Shown here: positions 15,646 to 24,310 of the stretch, in pieces
Layout of the letters: every line of letters begins with the position of its first letter
How positions within the stretch are numbered: position 1 is the stretch's first letter
Origin: JAKQHY01 sp034429675
GTDB lineage: Bacteria; Chloroflexota; Anaerolineae; B4-G1; SLSP01
Length of the DNA stretch: 34,968 nt
Direction: 5' to 3'
Assembly: GCA_034429675.1 (NCBI GenBank)
Contig: DAOUFX010000170.1
Coordinates: 1 to 34,968 of the forward strand
The notes under the pieces: model-generated
Database searches by the model: none
What the model saw: the letters and a program-made list of their open reading frames with translations, nothing else
Told to the model about the DNA's origin: nothing
Program-made: the position numbers and the translations under genes

Positions 15646-16848
15646 ATGACAAAACAACCCGCTTCAGGATCAACCATCAGCGCCCGCGCCGGAACCCGCA
15701 TCAGCGTTGGGCTGCTCTTGTTTGGAATCTTGTTGATATGGCTTTCCTTTTATAATGGATATACCGCGCCAGCAACCACACCCGAAATCCAAACCGAGAC
15801 GGAACTCCCCCCTATCACGAGCAAACCCACGCCAACGTGGTCGCACATGCCAACGCGGTACGTCCCCCCGACCCCAAGCGCAACGCCCGATCCGCTCACA
15901 GCGCCGATGCGGGAACTCCAGGACGCCCTGCAGAGCGGCGATTTCGAAGCCGCGGAAGAAGCCTGGTACAAAGTCTTTCAGATCAACCCAGAGAGCGGAA
16001 TGGCTCTTCGTGAAAAAGCGCGCCTGGCGCTGGCTCAAGGGGAATATCTCTCAGCCGAAGCTTATGCCTGGGAGGCCATCCAACTCCTCCCCAAAGATGC
16101 GGAGACGTGGGCGCTGCTGGGTCTCATCTTGATACGCACCCACAACCCGGGAGCCGCCGAACAAGCACTGAGCGTCGCGCAAAGCCTCGACCCGGAACTT
16201 GCCGCCGACCTGTTCCTTGATCGCTGGTGCGCAGCAAGGCAGTCCGGAAACAGTGCGGCAATGACCAGACTGGCTTACGCCTTCAGCGAAAAGCAGCCCG
16301 ACGTTCCCCTGGCTTTTTATTTCCGCGCCGCCGCCTTTATGGCTGGCCGAGACATGGAATCGGCCATTGTGCAATTGCTCACCTCGCTTGAGCGCAACGG
16401 CGACGCGCCGGCGGTGCTCTGGTACACGCTAGGGGAAGTCTACCTGGCCCAACAAGCTTATTCAGAAACCATCACGGTTACGCAAGTGGCCGAAGCGCGA
16501 TTTGCAATGGGCGACGCCAGCCTCTACCTGGCCAGCGACGACCCTTACTACGATTTGAATCTGGCCATAGCGCGGGCGCTCATGGGACGTGACGATCTCA
16601 TGAGCTGCGCCCGCGCCGAACCAATTCTGCGAGAATTAAGCGAACAAAATCCAGAGTTAACGCCCATGGTTGAAGAAGCCATTCTGTGCCAGACCCCAAC
16701 CGTCACTCTGACGCCCTGGCTCTTCAGTGAACTCTGGACTCCTACCCTGAGCCCCACACCGGGGCCGACCAGGGCGCCGATCAGAAATGTGCCCACCTCT
16801 GTCGTCGCCACATCCACCCCGCGACTCAGAGCGACCCCTGCTCCGTAG
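15646..16848 (+). CDS. Membrane-anchored TPR protein
   Basis: 400 residues. A short basic N-terminus, one membrane helix at about 18-36 (VGLLLFGILLIWLSF), a Pro/Thr-rich linker (PTPTWSHMPTR, PPTPSATPDP), then tetratricopeptide-like helix pairs from about 85 to 345 (for example LQSGDFEAAEEAWYKVFQINPESGMAL, AEAYAWEAIQLLPKDAETWALLG, PGAAEQALSVAQSLDPELA). A Pro/Thr/Ser/Arg tail (PTLSPTPGPTRAPI) ends the protein. TPRs mediate protein contacts; an extracytoplasmic scaffold for the adjacent glycan enzymes is a guess from context. Last gene of the plus-strand operon; three bases separate its stop from the stop of the opposing ABC gene. No strong ribosome-binding site, so coupling to the upstream gene is likely. 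Confidence 0.85.
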   Translation: MTKQPASGSTISARAGTRISVGLLLFGILLIWLSFYNGYTAPATTPEIQTETELPPITSKPTPTWSHMPTRYVPPTPSATPDPLTAPMRELQDALQSGDFEAAEEAWYKVFQINPESGMALREKARLALAQGEYLSAEAYAWEAIQLLPKDAETWALLGLILIRTHNPGAAEQALSVAQSLDPELAADLFLDRWCAARQSGNSAAMTRLAYAFSEKQPDVPLAFYFRAAAFMAGRDMESAIVQLLTSLERNGDAPAVLWYTLGEVYLAQQAYSETITVTQVAEARFAMGDASLYLASDDPYYDLNLAIARALMGRDDLMSCARAEPILRELSEQNPELTPMVEEAILCQTPTVTLTPWLFSELWTPTLSPTPGPTRAPIRNVPTSVVATSTPRLRATPAP

Positions 16849-16851
16849 TCT

Positions 16852-18672
16852 TTACGATTGCGAGGGCGCCAGCTCCCCGATTCCATACACTTGCTCCCGT
16901 TCGCGACGGAACTGACGCGTATAAAGGTCATAGTAATGTCCGCGCGCCTGGATCAACTCATGGTGAGTCCCCATCTCGGCGATGCGGCCATCCTGAATGA
17001 CCAGGATTCGGTCGGCGCGTTTGATGGTCGAAAGCCGGTGCGCAATGACAAAGCTGGTACGCCCTTCCATGACGGCGTCCATCCCCTGCTGGAGCCGGGC
17101 CTCGGTCAACGTATCAACGGAGCTGGTGGCCTCGTCCAGAATCAAGATGGCCGGATTTGCCAGGACGGCGCGAGCAATACTGATCAACTGCTTCTGTCCG
17201 ACCGAAAGCAGCACCCCCCCCTCGCCCACTTCTTCATCGTAGCCCTTTCCCATCTCGGCAATGAAATCATGAGCATGGGCAATCTTGGCGGCTTCGGTGA
17301 TTTCCTCATCGGTCGCATCCAACTTCCCGTAGCGAATATTGTCACGAATCGTACCGGAAAACAGGTGCGGCGTCTGCAACACCATGCCCACCCGCGACTG
17401 TAACGCAGTTTGCGTCAGCCCGGTGTAATCACGGCCATCAATGGAGATGACCCCTTCGGTCGGCTCGTAGAAGCGGCAGATCAAATTGACGATGGTAGAC
17501 TTTCCTCCGCCCGTCGGCCCGACCAAAGCAACGTGTTCGCCGGGATAAATGTGCAGGTTGAAATCCTTGATCACATCCTTTCCCACTTCATAACGGAACG
17601 TGACATTCTCAAAAGCGACCTCGCCGTGAAGATAGCCGGGATCAATGGCCCCTGCGCGATCTACCACATCCGGCTGAGCGTCAACCAACGAGAAGATACG
17701 CTCCGCCGAAGCGATAGTGCGTTGCATTTCGGCATAGATGCGGGCCATGTCCTGAATCGGCCACATCATAAAGGTGAGATAAGAAAGGAATGCCTGGATG
17801 CCGCCGATGGTGATACCCGCGACCTGCGTCTGCAAACCGCCATACCACACCACGACGCCGACTCCTACCGCGCCGATGATCTGAATGATCGGCAGGAACA
17901 ACGCCGAAAGCCACGCGGCCCGATAGGCAGCTTTGTACATCGCCGAGCTCTGCTCCCCGAACTCCACCAGGTTCTGTTGCTCCCGCACCAGAGCCTTGAC
18001 CACGCGCACGCCGGTGATGCTCTCATTGTACGAGCCGGTAATCATCGAGTTAAGCTTGCGCACCTCGCGATATTGCACCAGGATGTGCTTGCGAAACCAG
18101 AATGCGATCACCAACATCACCGGCACCACCCCCGCCACCAACAACGCCAGCTGCCAGTGGATGATCGCCATAAACACCAGGGAGGTGATGATATTGAGCG
18201 TTGACCAGGTAATATCCACCAACCCCCACGTCACCAGGTCGGCGATACGTTCCGAATCTGACGTTACCCGTGACATAATCCAACCGACGGGAGTCTTATC
18301 AAAATAGGAGAAAGAAAGCTGTTGTAGATGATCAAAAAGCTGCTTGCGCATATCGTACTGCACACGATGCCCAAGCACCCCGGTCAGGTAGATAAACCCA
18401 AAAACCATGGCAGCCTGGAAAGCGGCCAGGGCGCCATAGCGGGTCAACAACTGCGTCAAGCGCGGCATATCCTGAGCCACGATCCCTTCATCAATGATCA
18501 GTTTGCCCAGAAAAGTGAAATACGAATCGCTCGCCGAAGTCAATGCAATCAGGATAACGAAACCTAACACCCAATGCCAATAGGGCGTAACCTGTTTTAG
18601 AATACGCACCAGCACACGCCCATTAAACTTTGTCGTGAACTCTTCTTCTTCAAACGCATACGGCTGAGACAT
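16852..18672 (-). CDS. ABC exporter half-transporter with canonical Walker B
   Basis: 606 residues: six-helix membrane domain (about 30-330) and nucleotide-binding domain (about 350-590). Walker A is GPTGGGKST, the signature is the unusual LSVGQKQ, Walker B is LILDEATS with the catalytic Glu, and the switch His is in IAHRLST. With the 659-residue partner encoded upstream it fits a heterodimeric exporter (BmrCD/TmrAB type): this half contributes the functional Walker B and the non-canonical signature. The substrate is unknown; the family moves drugs, lipids or peptides. There is no N-terminal peptidase domain. AGGAG is 7 nt before the ATG. It is the second gene of a two-gene unit with a 126-bp gap containing heptamer repeats and a hairpin. 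Confidence 0.95.
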   Translation of the reverse strand: MSQPYAFEEEEFTTKFNGRVLVRILKQVTPYWHWVLGFVILIALTSASDSYFTFLGKLIIDEGIVAQDMPRLTQLLTRYGALAAFQAAMVFGFIYLTGVLGHRVQYDMRKQLFDHLQQLSFSYFDKTPVGWIMSRVTSDSERIADLVTWGLVDITWSTLNIITSLVFMAIIHWQLALLVAGVVPVMLVIAFWFRKHILVQYREVRKLNSMITGSYNESITGVRVVKALVREQQNLVEFGEQSSAMYKAAYRAAWLSALFLPIIQIIGAVGVGVVVWYGGLQTQVAGITIGGIQAFLSYLTFMMWPIQDMARIYAEMQRTIASAERIFSLVDAQPDVVDRAGAIDPGYLHGEVAFENVTFRYEVGKDVIKDFNLHIYPGEHVALVGPTGGGKSTIVNLICRFYEPTEGVISIDGRDYTGLTQTALQSRVGMVLQTPHLFSGTIRDNIRYGKLDATDEEITEAAKIAHAHDFIAEMGKGYDEEVGEGGVLLSVGQKQLISIARAVLANPAILILDEATSSVDTLTEARLQQGMDAVMEGRTSFVIAHRLSTIKRADRILVIQDGRIAEMGTHHELIQARGHYYDLYTRQFRREREQVYGIGELAPSQS

Positions 18673-18686
18673 AGCTATCTCCTAAA

Positions 18687-18721
18687 AAGTTACAAGTTGC
18701 GAGTTAAAAGTTGCAAGTCAA
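18687..18721. repeat. Heptameric tandem repeat (AAGTTGC type)
   Basis: Five 7-nt units in exact register: AAGTTAC, AAGTTGC, GAGTTAA, AAGTTGC, AAGTCAA. They lie directly upstream of the second ABC gene's ribosome-binding site. Confidence 0.7.
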
Positions 18722-18757
18722 TCGTCACACATAGTCATGGTTAAGAGACAAATGCAG

Positions 18758-18792
18758 GTTTTTCACGGGTAGGTCTTCCACCCGTGAAAAAC
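18758..18792 (-). terminator. 13-bp hairpin between the two ABC genes
   Basis: GTTTTTCACGGGT (18758-18770) pairs exactly with ACCCGTGAAAAAC (18780-18792) around a 9-nt loop, 7 bp after the stop of the first ABC gene. T-runs are inside the stem, not after it, so it may attenuate or stabilise rather than fully terminate. Confidence 0.55.
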
Positions 18793-18798
18793 CCCTTT

Positions 18799-20778
18799 CT
18801 AATCCATCGCCAACACAGGCTCATACACCGAAGACAGAGAGAGTTTCTCTCCGGCGACTTCTTCGGCCACCTCTTCCTCAATGCGCGACTGAATCTCGTA
18901 GATGTCGCGATAGAGGCCATCCTGGCGAATGAGCGTTTCATGGCTGCCGGACTGCACAATCCTTCCCTTATCCAATACCAGAATCAGGTCGGCCTTCATC
19001 ACGGTCTGAATGCGATGTGCAATGATGAAAGTCGTGCGCCCAGGGATCAGGATGTCCAACGCCTGCTGAATTTGCTCCTCAGTTTCGGTATCCACCGACG
19101 AGGTCGCGTCGTCCAACACCAGGATACGCGGATCCTTCAACAGTGCGCGCGCGATGGCCACGCGCTGGCGCTGGCCACCGGAAAGTGTCACGCCCTTCTC
19201 TCCAACGACCGTGGCATACCCCTCAGCGAACGTGAGGATAATGTCGTGAATAGCAGCGGCTTTGGCGGCTGCTTCGACCTCTTCCTGGGTCACTTCACGC
19301 CCTACACCATAAGCGATATTGTCCCGAATACTGCGGGAGAACAGAAACGGCTCTTGCTCCACGATGCCGATAGAACGTCGCAGCACCGCGCGAGGATACT
19401 CCTTCAACGGAATCCCGTCGAGCAGAATGCGCCCTTCCTGATAATCGTAGAACCGCAACAGCAAATTGAGGATACTGGTTTTACCAGAACCGGTGGACCC
19501 CAACAACGCCACAACCTTACCCGGGGCGCAACTGAAGGAAATATCGTGCAAAACTTCGACCGGCTTCGGCGCCTCATCGGCTTTTGCTTCCTTGGGTTTC
19601 GCCGGAGCATCTGCGCCCTTACTCTTGTTTTTCTTATCCTTCTTATCCTCTTCGTCCTTAAGAACCTCCATCGGTTCATAAGAAAAACTGACATTCTCAA
19701 AACTCACCGCGCCCTGCACGCGAGTATCCACCGGCACGGAGCCGCTCCAGATATCCTCGCGATCCTGCGCGATGACATCCGCCACACGACGGTAGGAGAC
19801 AAGACCGGTCGAAACGTCCACGATCAGCCGTCCCAGATTGCGCATCGGCCAGATGATCCAGGTTACCATTCCCATCACCGCCAGATAGGTCCCGACAGTG
19901 ATTTCACCACGGATCGCCATCGCAGCGCCGGTTGCCATCACCAGGATCGTCTGCACCGCGCAAACGATATCCGAAAGCGGCCAATACAACGAGTGCATCA
20001 ACGTCAGTCGCTTGCCGCGCACATACTTTTCCCAGTTGTCGCGGTTGAATTTCTCCATTTCGTATCGTTGTCGCGCAAAGGCTCTGACCACCCGCACACC
20101 CGAAAGGTTTTCCTGAAGCACGGAGGACAATTTGGCTTCCTGCTCCTGAAAGTGGTTATAGGCTTTCGAAACTCGCCCAAAGAACCAGTACGACATAACC
20201 ACGATGAGCGGCATCATCACAATGGAAAGCCATGCCAGCTTTCCATTCAAGCGCATCAGCATCGTGAAATTCACTACGAACAGAACAACAATCCGGCCGA
20301 TGCCCAGAGCCTGATCCGCATAGAAACGGCGCAGAGCATCCACATCCGAAGTAGCGCGCGAAATCAACTCGCCCGCCTTCACATAGTTGTGAAAGGCAAA
20401 AGGCAAGCGCTGAATATGGTCGAACAGATAGTTTCGCAACCGCAGTGTCACACCTTCAGAAGTCCTGGCCGACCAGACACCGCGCAAATACGAAAAACCG
20501 CCCTCCATCGCCGCCAGCCCCAAAAAGGACAGGGCGAACCAGGGAAGCTTGTCAAGCAACGCACCCTTGCTTAAAGACTCATCCACCACATAACGCAACA
20601 CCTGATAGTACAACGTGCGCGCAAACGCCCCCAGGGTTACTGCGACCATTGCGCCAAAGTACAGCCACCGGAACCCCGCCATCAGCCGCCACAACCCCAA
20701 CAAACGGTTGTTGGTAACAGTGCTTTTCAAATCCAGGGACAATTTCTGCGTCAATTTAGCATCAAGATTCTGAGACAT
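18799..20778 (-). CDS. ABC exporter half-transporter with degenerate Walker B and charged insert
   Basis: 659 residues: membrane domain (about 30-340) and nucleotide-binding domain (about 350-640). Walker A is GSTGSGKTS, the signature is canonical LSGGQRQRVAIARAL, but Walker B is LVLDDATS, with Asp replacing the catalytic Glu. This complements the partner (LSVGQ plus LDEATS), so the pair should have one canonical and one degenerate ATP site. Between the A-loop strand (FSYEPMEVL) and the Walker A strand there is an insert of about 35 residues very rich in Lys, Asp, Glu and Ala (around residues 368-403), absent from usual NBDs. ATG 20778 has AAGG about 10 nt upstream. First gene of the exporter unit, preceded by a structured leader RNA. 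Confidence 0.95.
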   Translation of the reverse strand: MSQNLDAKLTQKLSLDLKSTVTNNRLLGLWRLMAGFRWLYFGAMVAVTLGAFARTLYYQVLRYVVDESLSKGALLDKLPWFALSFLGLAAMEGGFSYLRGVWSARTSEGVTLRLRNYLFDHIQRLPFAFHNYVKAGELISRATSDVDALRRFYADQALGIGRIVVLFVVNFTMLMRLNGKLAWLSIVMMPLIVVMSYWFFGRVSKAYNHFQEQEAKLSSVLQENLSGVRVVRAFARQRYEMEKFNRDNWEKYVRGKRLTLMHSLYWPLSDIVCAVQTILVMATGAAMAIRGEITVGTYLAVMGMVTWIIWPMRNLGRLIVDVSTGLVSYRRVADVIAQDREDIWSGSVPVDTRVQGAVSFENVSFSYEPMEVLKDEEDKKDKKNKSKGADAPAKPKEAKADEAPKPVEVLHDISFSCAPGKVVALLGSTGSGKTSILNLLLRFYDYQEGRILLDGIPLKEYPRAVLRRSIGIVEQEPFLFSRSIRDNIAYGVGREVTQEEVEAAAKAAAIHDIILTFAEGYATVVGEKGVTLSGGQRQRVAIARALLKDPRILVLDDATSSVDTETEEQIQQALDILIPGRTTFIIAHRIQTVMKADLILVLDKGRIVQSGSHETLIRQDGLYRDIYEIQSRIEEEVAEEVAGEKLSLSSVYEPVLAMD

Positions 20779-20821
20779 AGTTTCTTACCTTACAGTTCAC
20801 GATTGATTCTCACAACCGGTA

Positions 20822-20919
20822 AAAGCGCCTCGCTTTAAACACGCGAAAAGCGAGCGGGTGCTTTTCAGCACTGTGGGTGTAAACACACCCACCTCAACCT
20901 GGTGTTGAGGGCCGCTCGC
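20822..20919 (-). ncRNA. Structured leader RNA of the ABC exporter, riboswitch-like
   Basis: On the minus strand a closing stem of 8 bp (20919-20912 with 20857-20850) encloses three hairpins: CTCAAC/GTTGAG with loop ACCAG (read from 20909 to 20893), GTGGGTGT/ACACCCAC with loop GTTT (20892-20873), and GTGCT/AGCAC with a GAAA GNRA tetraloop (20871-20858). The junction has almost no unpaired bases. The 3' strand of the closing stem plus following Us (CTCGCTTT, 20854-20847) can instead pair exactly with AAAGCGAG (20836-20829). AAAGCG/CGCTTT (20836-20822) forms a third, short hairpin followed by U. Mutually exclusive pairing is the hallmark of a riboswitch expression platform. The family is not recognised; the element ends 44 nt before the exporter ATG. 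Confidence 0.65.
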
Positions 20920-20942
20920 CGGAAGGATGAAGTATTAACCGT

Positions 20943-20973
20943 TATATAGCATTCACCGGCTGTACAATCACAA
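20943..20973 (-). promoter_or_regulatory. Candidate promoter of the exporter transcript
   Basis: On the minus strand TTGTGA (20973-20968), then TATATA (20948-20943) after 19 bp, or CTATAT after 18 bp. Transcription would start near 20935, placing the structured RNA at the very 5' end of the transcript. The spacing is not ideal. Confidence 0.4.
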
Positions 20974-21023
20974 CCAGGCAAATGCGTATGTAAGCAACTT
21001 GAAAAAACGGTTGTTACATCAAA

Positions 21024-21119
21024 TCATCCCGGCGGCTCCGGCCCACCCATGACGGAAGCGATACGATAAACTGCACCCATTGTCACCTCAAGCTTTACTC
21101 TATTGGTTTTATTAGACAT
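21024..21119 (-). CDS. Small ORF, 31 residues, ends GGPEPPG
   Basis: The ATG at 21119 is preceded by AGGAGG with 7-nt spacing, one of the strongest ribosome-binding sites in the window. The product begins MSNKTNRVKLEVTMGAVYRI and ends ASVMGGPEPPG: a basic N-terminus, a mildly hydrophobic middle and a Gly-Gly-Pro-Glu-Pro-Pro-Gly tail. No known family was recognised. The longer frame from 21218 lacks a ribosome-binding site. It lies upstream of, and in the same direction as, the ABC exporter genes, before their leader RNA. It may be a regulatory leader peptide, a secreted or modified peptide, or a small protein of unrelated function. The call rests on the ribosome-binding site and position. Confidence 0.55.
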   Translation of the reverse strand: MSNKTNRVKLEVTMGAVYRIASVMGGPEPPG

Positions 21120-21286
21120 TGCATTCCTCCTGAAAGCAATCAAAGGACATCTGCCCCATTCAAATAACAACTCAGACAAACTCCAACCTTCCCTCCACCC
21201 CCGGCAGGGCAGGTTCAATACCGGGTAATGGATAGAGTTAGGTCAGAACGCAAGCATAGCACATTTGCAAAAACTGGCAAGTGCAC

Positions 21287-21315
21287 TGGACGCAACAAAA
21301 CTTCAGGCATATAAT
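21287..21315 (+). promoter_or_regulatory. Promoter of the UPF0182 gene
   Basis: TGGACG (21287-21292), 17-bp spacer, consensus TATAAT (21310-21315), giving a leader of about 40 nt to ATG 21362. Confidence 0.65.
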
Positions 21316-21361
21316 GGGGAGCGAACAGGCAAACCTCCCGTGAACAAGGGTGAAAAATACA

Positions 21362-24139
21362 ATGAATACTCCCCAAAAAAGCATAAATATGAACGGAATC
21401 TGGGTTGGCGGCGTGATTCTGGTAGGCGTCATGCTCTGCATCTTCTCATCTACCCTCATCAATCTCTATACCGACTACCTGTGGTTCCTGAGTATGAACT
21501 ACGCAGAAGTCTTCACGACGCGCGTCGAAACGGCGGTGGAGCTGGCCATCGTTGCCATTGGGGTCGCAGTTCTCGTCCTTATCTTCAACTGGAGCATACT
21601 ACCGCACCGGATTGCGCCCAAGGAAGCGTTCAAAAGCCGTATCCCCATGAGGGCGCAAGTGGGCGGCCAGATCACCGTCAAGGAAGTCGCCTATTCCACC
21701 CGCCCCGTGAAATTTCTCTTCACGGCAGGAGCCGTCATTCTGGGAATACTCTTAGGGACAAGTTTTGGCGGGCTCTGGCAAAAGTTCCTCCTGGCGAGCG
21801 AAGGGGGTGTCTTCAATCTTACGGATCCCATCTTCAACAAAGACATCGGGTTTTACATCTTCCAGCTTCCCTGGTACGAAGCGCTGCTTACATCCTTACA
21901 AGTTCTGGTGGTGGCGGCCGGCATAGGCGTAGTCGGTCGTTATATCCTCTTTGGGCAGATCCAATCCCGCCCGGCGATGGCGCATCTTTCAACGTTAGGC
22001 GCAATCTGGATGATCTTCTTGGGGTTAGGGCGATTGCTCGCCCGGTACACCCTACTCCAATCGGAACTTGGAGTGGTGCTTGGAGCAGGCTACACGGACG
22101 TCAACGCGCGCATGCCCATCTTCACCATCGAAGCGATTGTATTTTTCGCAGCCGCCGGCATCCTGATGATTAATACATTCACCCGCCGTTGGAAACCGCT
22201 GGTTTTTGTAGGCGCGCTTTGGGTAATTGTCTCAGTCGGCGGCGCCATCTACCCGTCCATCATCCAGAGATTTGTCGTCGAGCCCAACGAATCGGTCGTC
22301 GAACGTCCCTACATTGAGCACAACATCCGTTATACGCGCTACGCCTACAATCTGGAAAACATCAAGGAACAGGCCTACACCGCCAACGGCGGCATCACCG
22401 AACAGGATCTGGTAGACAATGCGGAGATGCTCGACAACATACGGCTCTGGGACTATCGCCCCTTGCTGCGTACTTACAGCCAACTACAGGAAATTCGTCT
22501 CTATTACACGTTTAACGGCGTGGATATTGATCGCTACGTCATTGACGGGAAATTGCGCCAGGTTATGCTGGCAATTCGCGAGCTCAACGTTGACGAGCTG
22601 AACGCCGAAGCGCAGACGTGGGTCAACCGGCACCTGGTATACACCCACGGCTTCGGGCTGACGCTCAGCCCGGTCAACGAAGTGACCGCTGAAGGATTGC
22701 CGCAGTTGCTTGTGCGCGACATCCCGCCGACCAGCAGCGTTCCAGAGCTGGACATCGCTCAACCACAGATTTATTTCGGCGAGTCCAGCACCGAATACAT
22801 CATAACCGGCTCATCCGAACAGGAATTCGACTATTCCCAGGGCGACAATAACACCTACACTCGTTATCTGGGCCCAGATGGAGTGACGGTAGGTGGGTTC
22901 GTCAACCGGCTCATGTTTGCGCTGCGGTTTAGCGACTCAAACATCTTCTTTTCTTCAGCATTGAACCGCGACAGCCAGATTCACTTCTATCGCGCCATCC
23001 AGCAACGCACACAAGAGATCGCGCCAATGTTGTGGTTTGATGAGGACGCCTATCCAGTCATCGCTGCCACCGATGTCACAACAGGAAGCGCCGGCGCGCG
23101 CATCGTCTGGCTCATAGATGCATACACCTGGACCGACCACTTTCCCTACTCCGAAGGCACTAAAGTTCAAGGGTTTGGCAATATCAACTATATTCGCAAT
23201 AGCGTCAAAGTAAGCGTGGATGCCTACACCGGCGAAGTTACATTCTACTTGATGGACCCCAACGATCCTATCGCTGCGGCTTATGCACGTATCTTCCCCA
23301 AACTCTTCCGCCCCATTGAAGAAATGCCCCAGGTTCTACGTGACCACTGGCGCTACCCCGAAACGCTGTTCCGGGTCCAATCTCAGATGTACGCCACCTA
23401 CCACATGCGCGACCCGCAGGTTTTTTACAACCGCGAAGACCTCTGGGATTTCCCCAAAAACACTATCGAAACAACGCAAGGCCCTATGGAACCTTATTAT
23501 GTGCTTATGCAAACACCTGATTCCGATCGCCTGGAATTTGTTCTCATCCGGCCTTATGTCCCCCAGGGGAAACAAAATATGGTGGCCTGGCTTTACGCGG
23601 ATTGCGATGGCGAAGACTACGGGCAAATGGAAGCTTTCAAACTACCAAAAGATCGCCTGATTTATGGCCCACAACAAATCGAGGCGCGGGTTAACCAGGA
23701 CACGACCATCTCGCAACAACTCACCTTGTGGGATCAACGCGGGTCCAAAATCTTGCGCGGGAATCTGTTAGTCATCCCCATCAAGGACACCTTCCTTTAC
23801 ATCGAACCGTTGTACCTCGAAGCCGAATCCGCCGGACAACTGCCGGAATTCAAGCGCATTCTCGCAGCTTATAACGAAAAAGTAGTGATGGCCCCCACCC
23901 TCGACGAAGCTCTGGCGCAATTACTTGGCGGCGGGGAATACACTGGGGCGCCTGACACCGGGACCGGATCCGGCGGGACGCCTCGCCCCGGAGACAACCT
24001 GGGAACGCTGGCACAACAGGCCCTCGAACACTATCAGGCCGGGCAGACATGCCTGGCGCAGGAAGATTGGGCATGTTATGGACGGGAACAAGCCGCTTTG
24101 GAAGAAATCTTGAGAATGATGGCTGGCCAACCAGAATAA
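21362..24139 (+). CDS. UPF0182 family membrane protein
   Basis: 925 residues, typical for UPF0182 (PF03699). Seven membrane helices fall within about residues 10-305, the first GVILVGVMLCIFSSTLI. A large extracytoplasmic domain follows with family sequences such as VVEPNESVVERPYIEHNI, NIRLWDYRPLLRTYSQLQEIR and PVIAATDVTTGSAGARIVWLIDAYTWTDHFPYSE. A short Gly/Thr-rich linker (TGTGSGGTPRPGD) leads to a C-terminal helical pair (ALEHYQAGQTCLAQEDWACYG). The biochemical function of the family is unknown. The frame opens at GTG 21350, but AGGGTG lies 9 nt before ATG 21362, which was preferred. Monocistronic. Confidence 0.95.
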   Translation: MNTPQKSINMNGIWVGGVILVGVMLCIFSSTLINLYTDYLWFLSMNYAEVFTTRVETAVELAIVAIGVAVLVLIFNWSILPHRIAPKEAFKSRIPMRAQVGGQITVKEVAYSTRPVKFLFTAGAVILGILLGTSFGGLWQKFLLASEGGVFNLTDPIFNKDIGFYIFQLPWYEALLTSLQVLVVAAGIGVVGRYILFGQIQSRPAMAHLSTLGAIWMIFLGLGRLLARYTLLQSELGVVLGAGYTDVNARMPIFTIEAIVFFAAAGILMINTFTRRWKPLVFVGALWVIVSVGGAIYPSIIQRFVVEPNESVVERPYIEHNIRYTRYAYNLENIKEQAYTANGGITEQDLVDNAEMLDNIRLWDYRPLLRTYSQLQEIRLYYTFNGVDIDRYVIDGKLRQVMLAIRELNVDELNAEAQTWVNRHLVYTHGFGLTLSPVNEVTAEGLPQLLVRDIPPTSSVPELDIAQPQIYFGESSTEYIITGSSEQEFDYSQGDNNTYTRYLGPDGVTVGGFVNRLMFALRFSDSNIFFSSALNRDSQIHFYRAIQQRTQEIAPMLWFDEDAYPVIAATDVTTGSAGARIVWLIDAYTWTDHFPYSEGTKVQGFGNINYIRNSVKVSVDAYTGEVTFYLMDPNDPIAAAYARIFPKLFRPIEEMPQVLRDHWRYPETLFRVQSQMYATYHMRDPQVFYNREDLWDFPKNTIETTQGPMEPYYVLMQTPDSDRLEFVLIRPYVPQGKQNMVAWLYADCDGEDYGQMEAFKLPKDRLIYGPQQIEARVNQDTTISQQLTLWDQRGSKILRGNLLVIPIKDTFLYIEPLYLEAESAGQLPEFKRILAAYNEKVVMAPTLDEALAQLLGGGEYTGAPDTGTGSGGTPRPGDNLGTLAQQALEHYQAGQTCLAQEDWACYGREQAALEEILRMMAGQPE

Positions 24140-24151
24140 AGAATCCCCCTC

Positions 24152-24179
24152 TTGTCAGTTTTTAAATGTCGCATATAAT
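24152..24179 (+). promoter_or_regulatory. Promoter of the pst operon
   Basis: TTGTCA (24152-24157), 16-bp spacer, TATAAT (24174-24179). ATTCCTA (24178-24184) and TAGGAAT (24203-24209) form an inverted repeat over the probable transcription start. The leader is about 125 nt. Confidence 0.7.
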
Positions 24180-24310
24180 TCCTACAAATTCAATAGGTAT
24201 TATAGGAATACGAGCATCTTAATGAAATCTTCAAAGCGCAGCGAGCATCATGCTGGCTTCGATCAATCCGGGCCGCGCAAGCGGAAAATCTTATGGATAA
24301 GGAGAATTCG

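Noticed and set aside
18784..20574. 596-codon plus-strand open frame opposite the first ABC gene
   Set aside because: It is an antisense shadow of a clear ABC transporter and its translation is His/Arg/Gln-rich with no family match.
21190..21240. GGTTCAATACC resembling a tRNA T-arm
   Set aside because: No matching acceptor, D or anticodon stems could be built around it on either strand.
24152..24171. Two TGTC words in the pstS promoter as a possible Pho box
   Set aside because: The half-sites are 14 bp apart instead of the 11-bp Pho box period, and flanking bases do not match.
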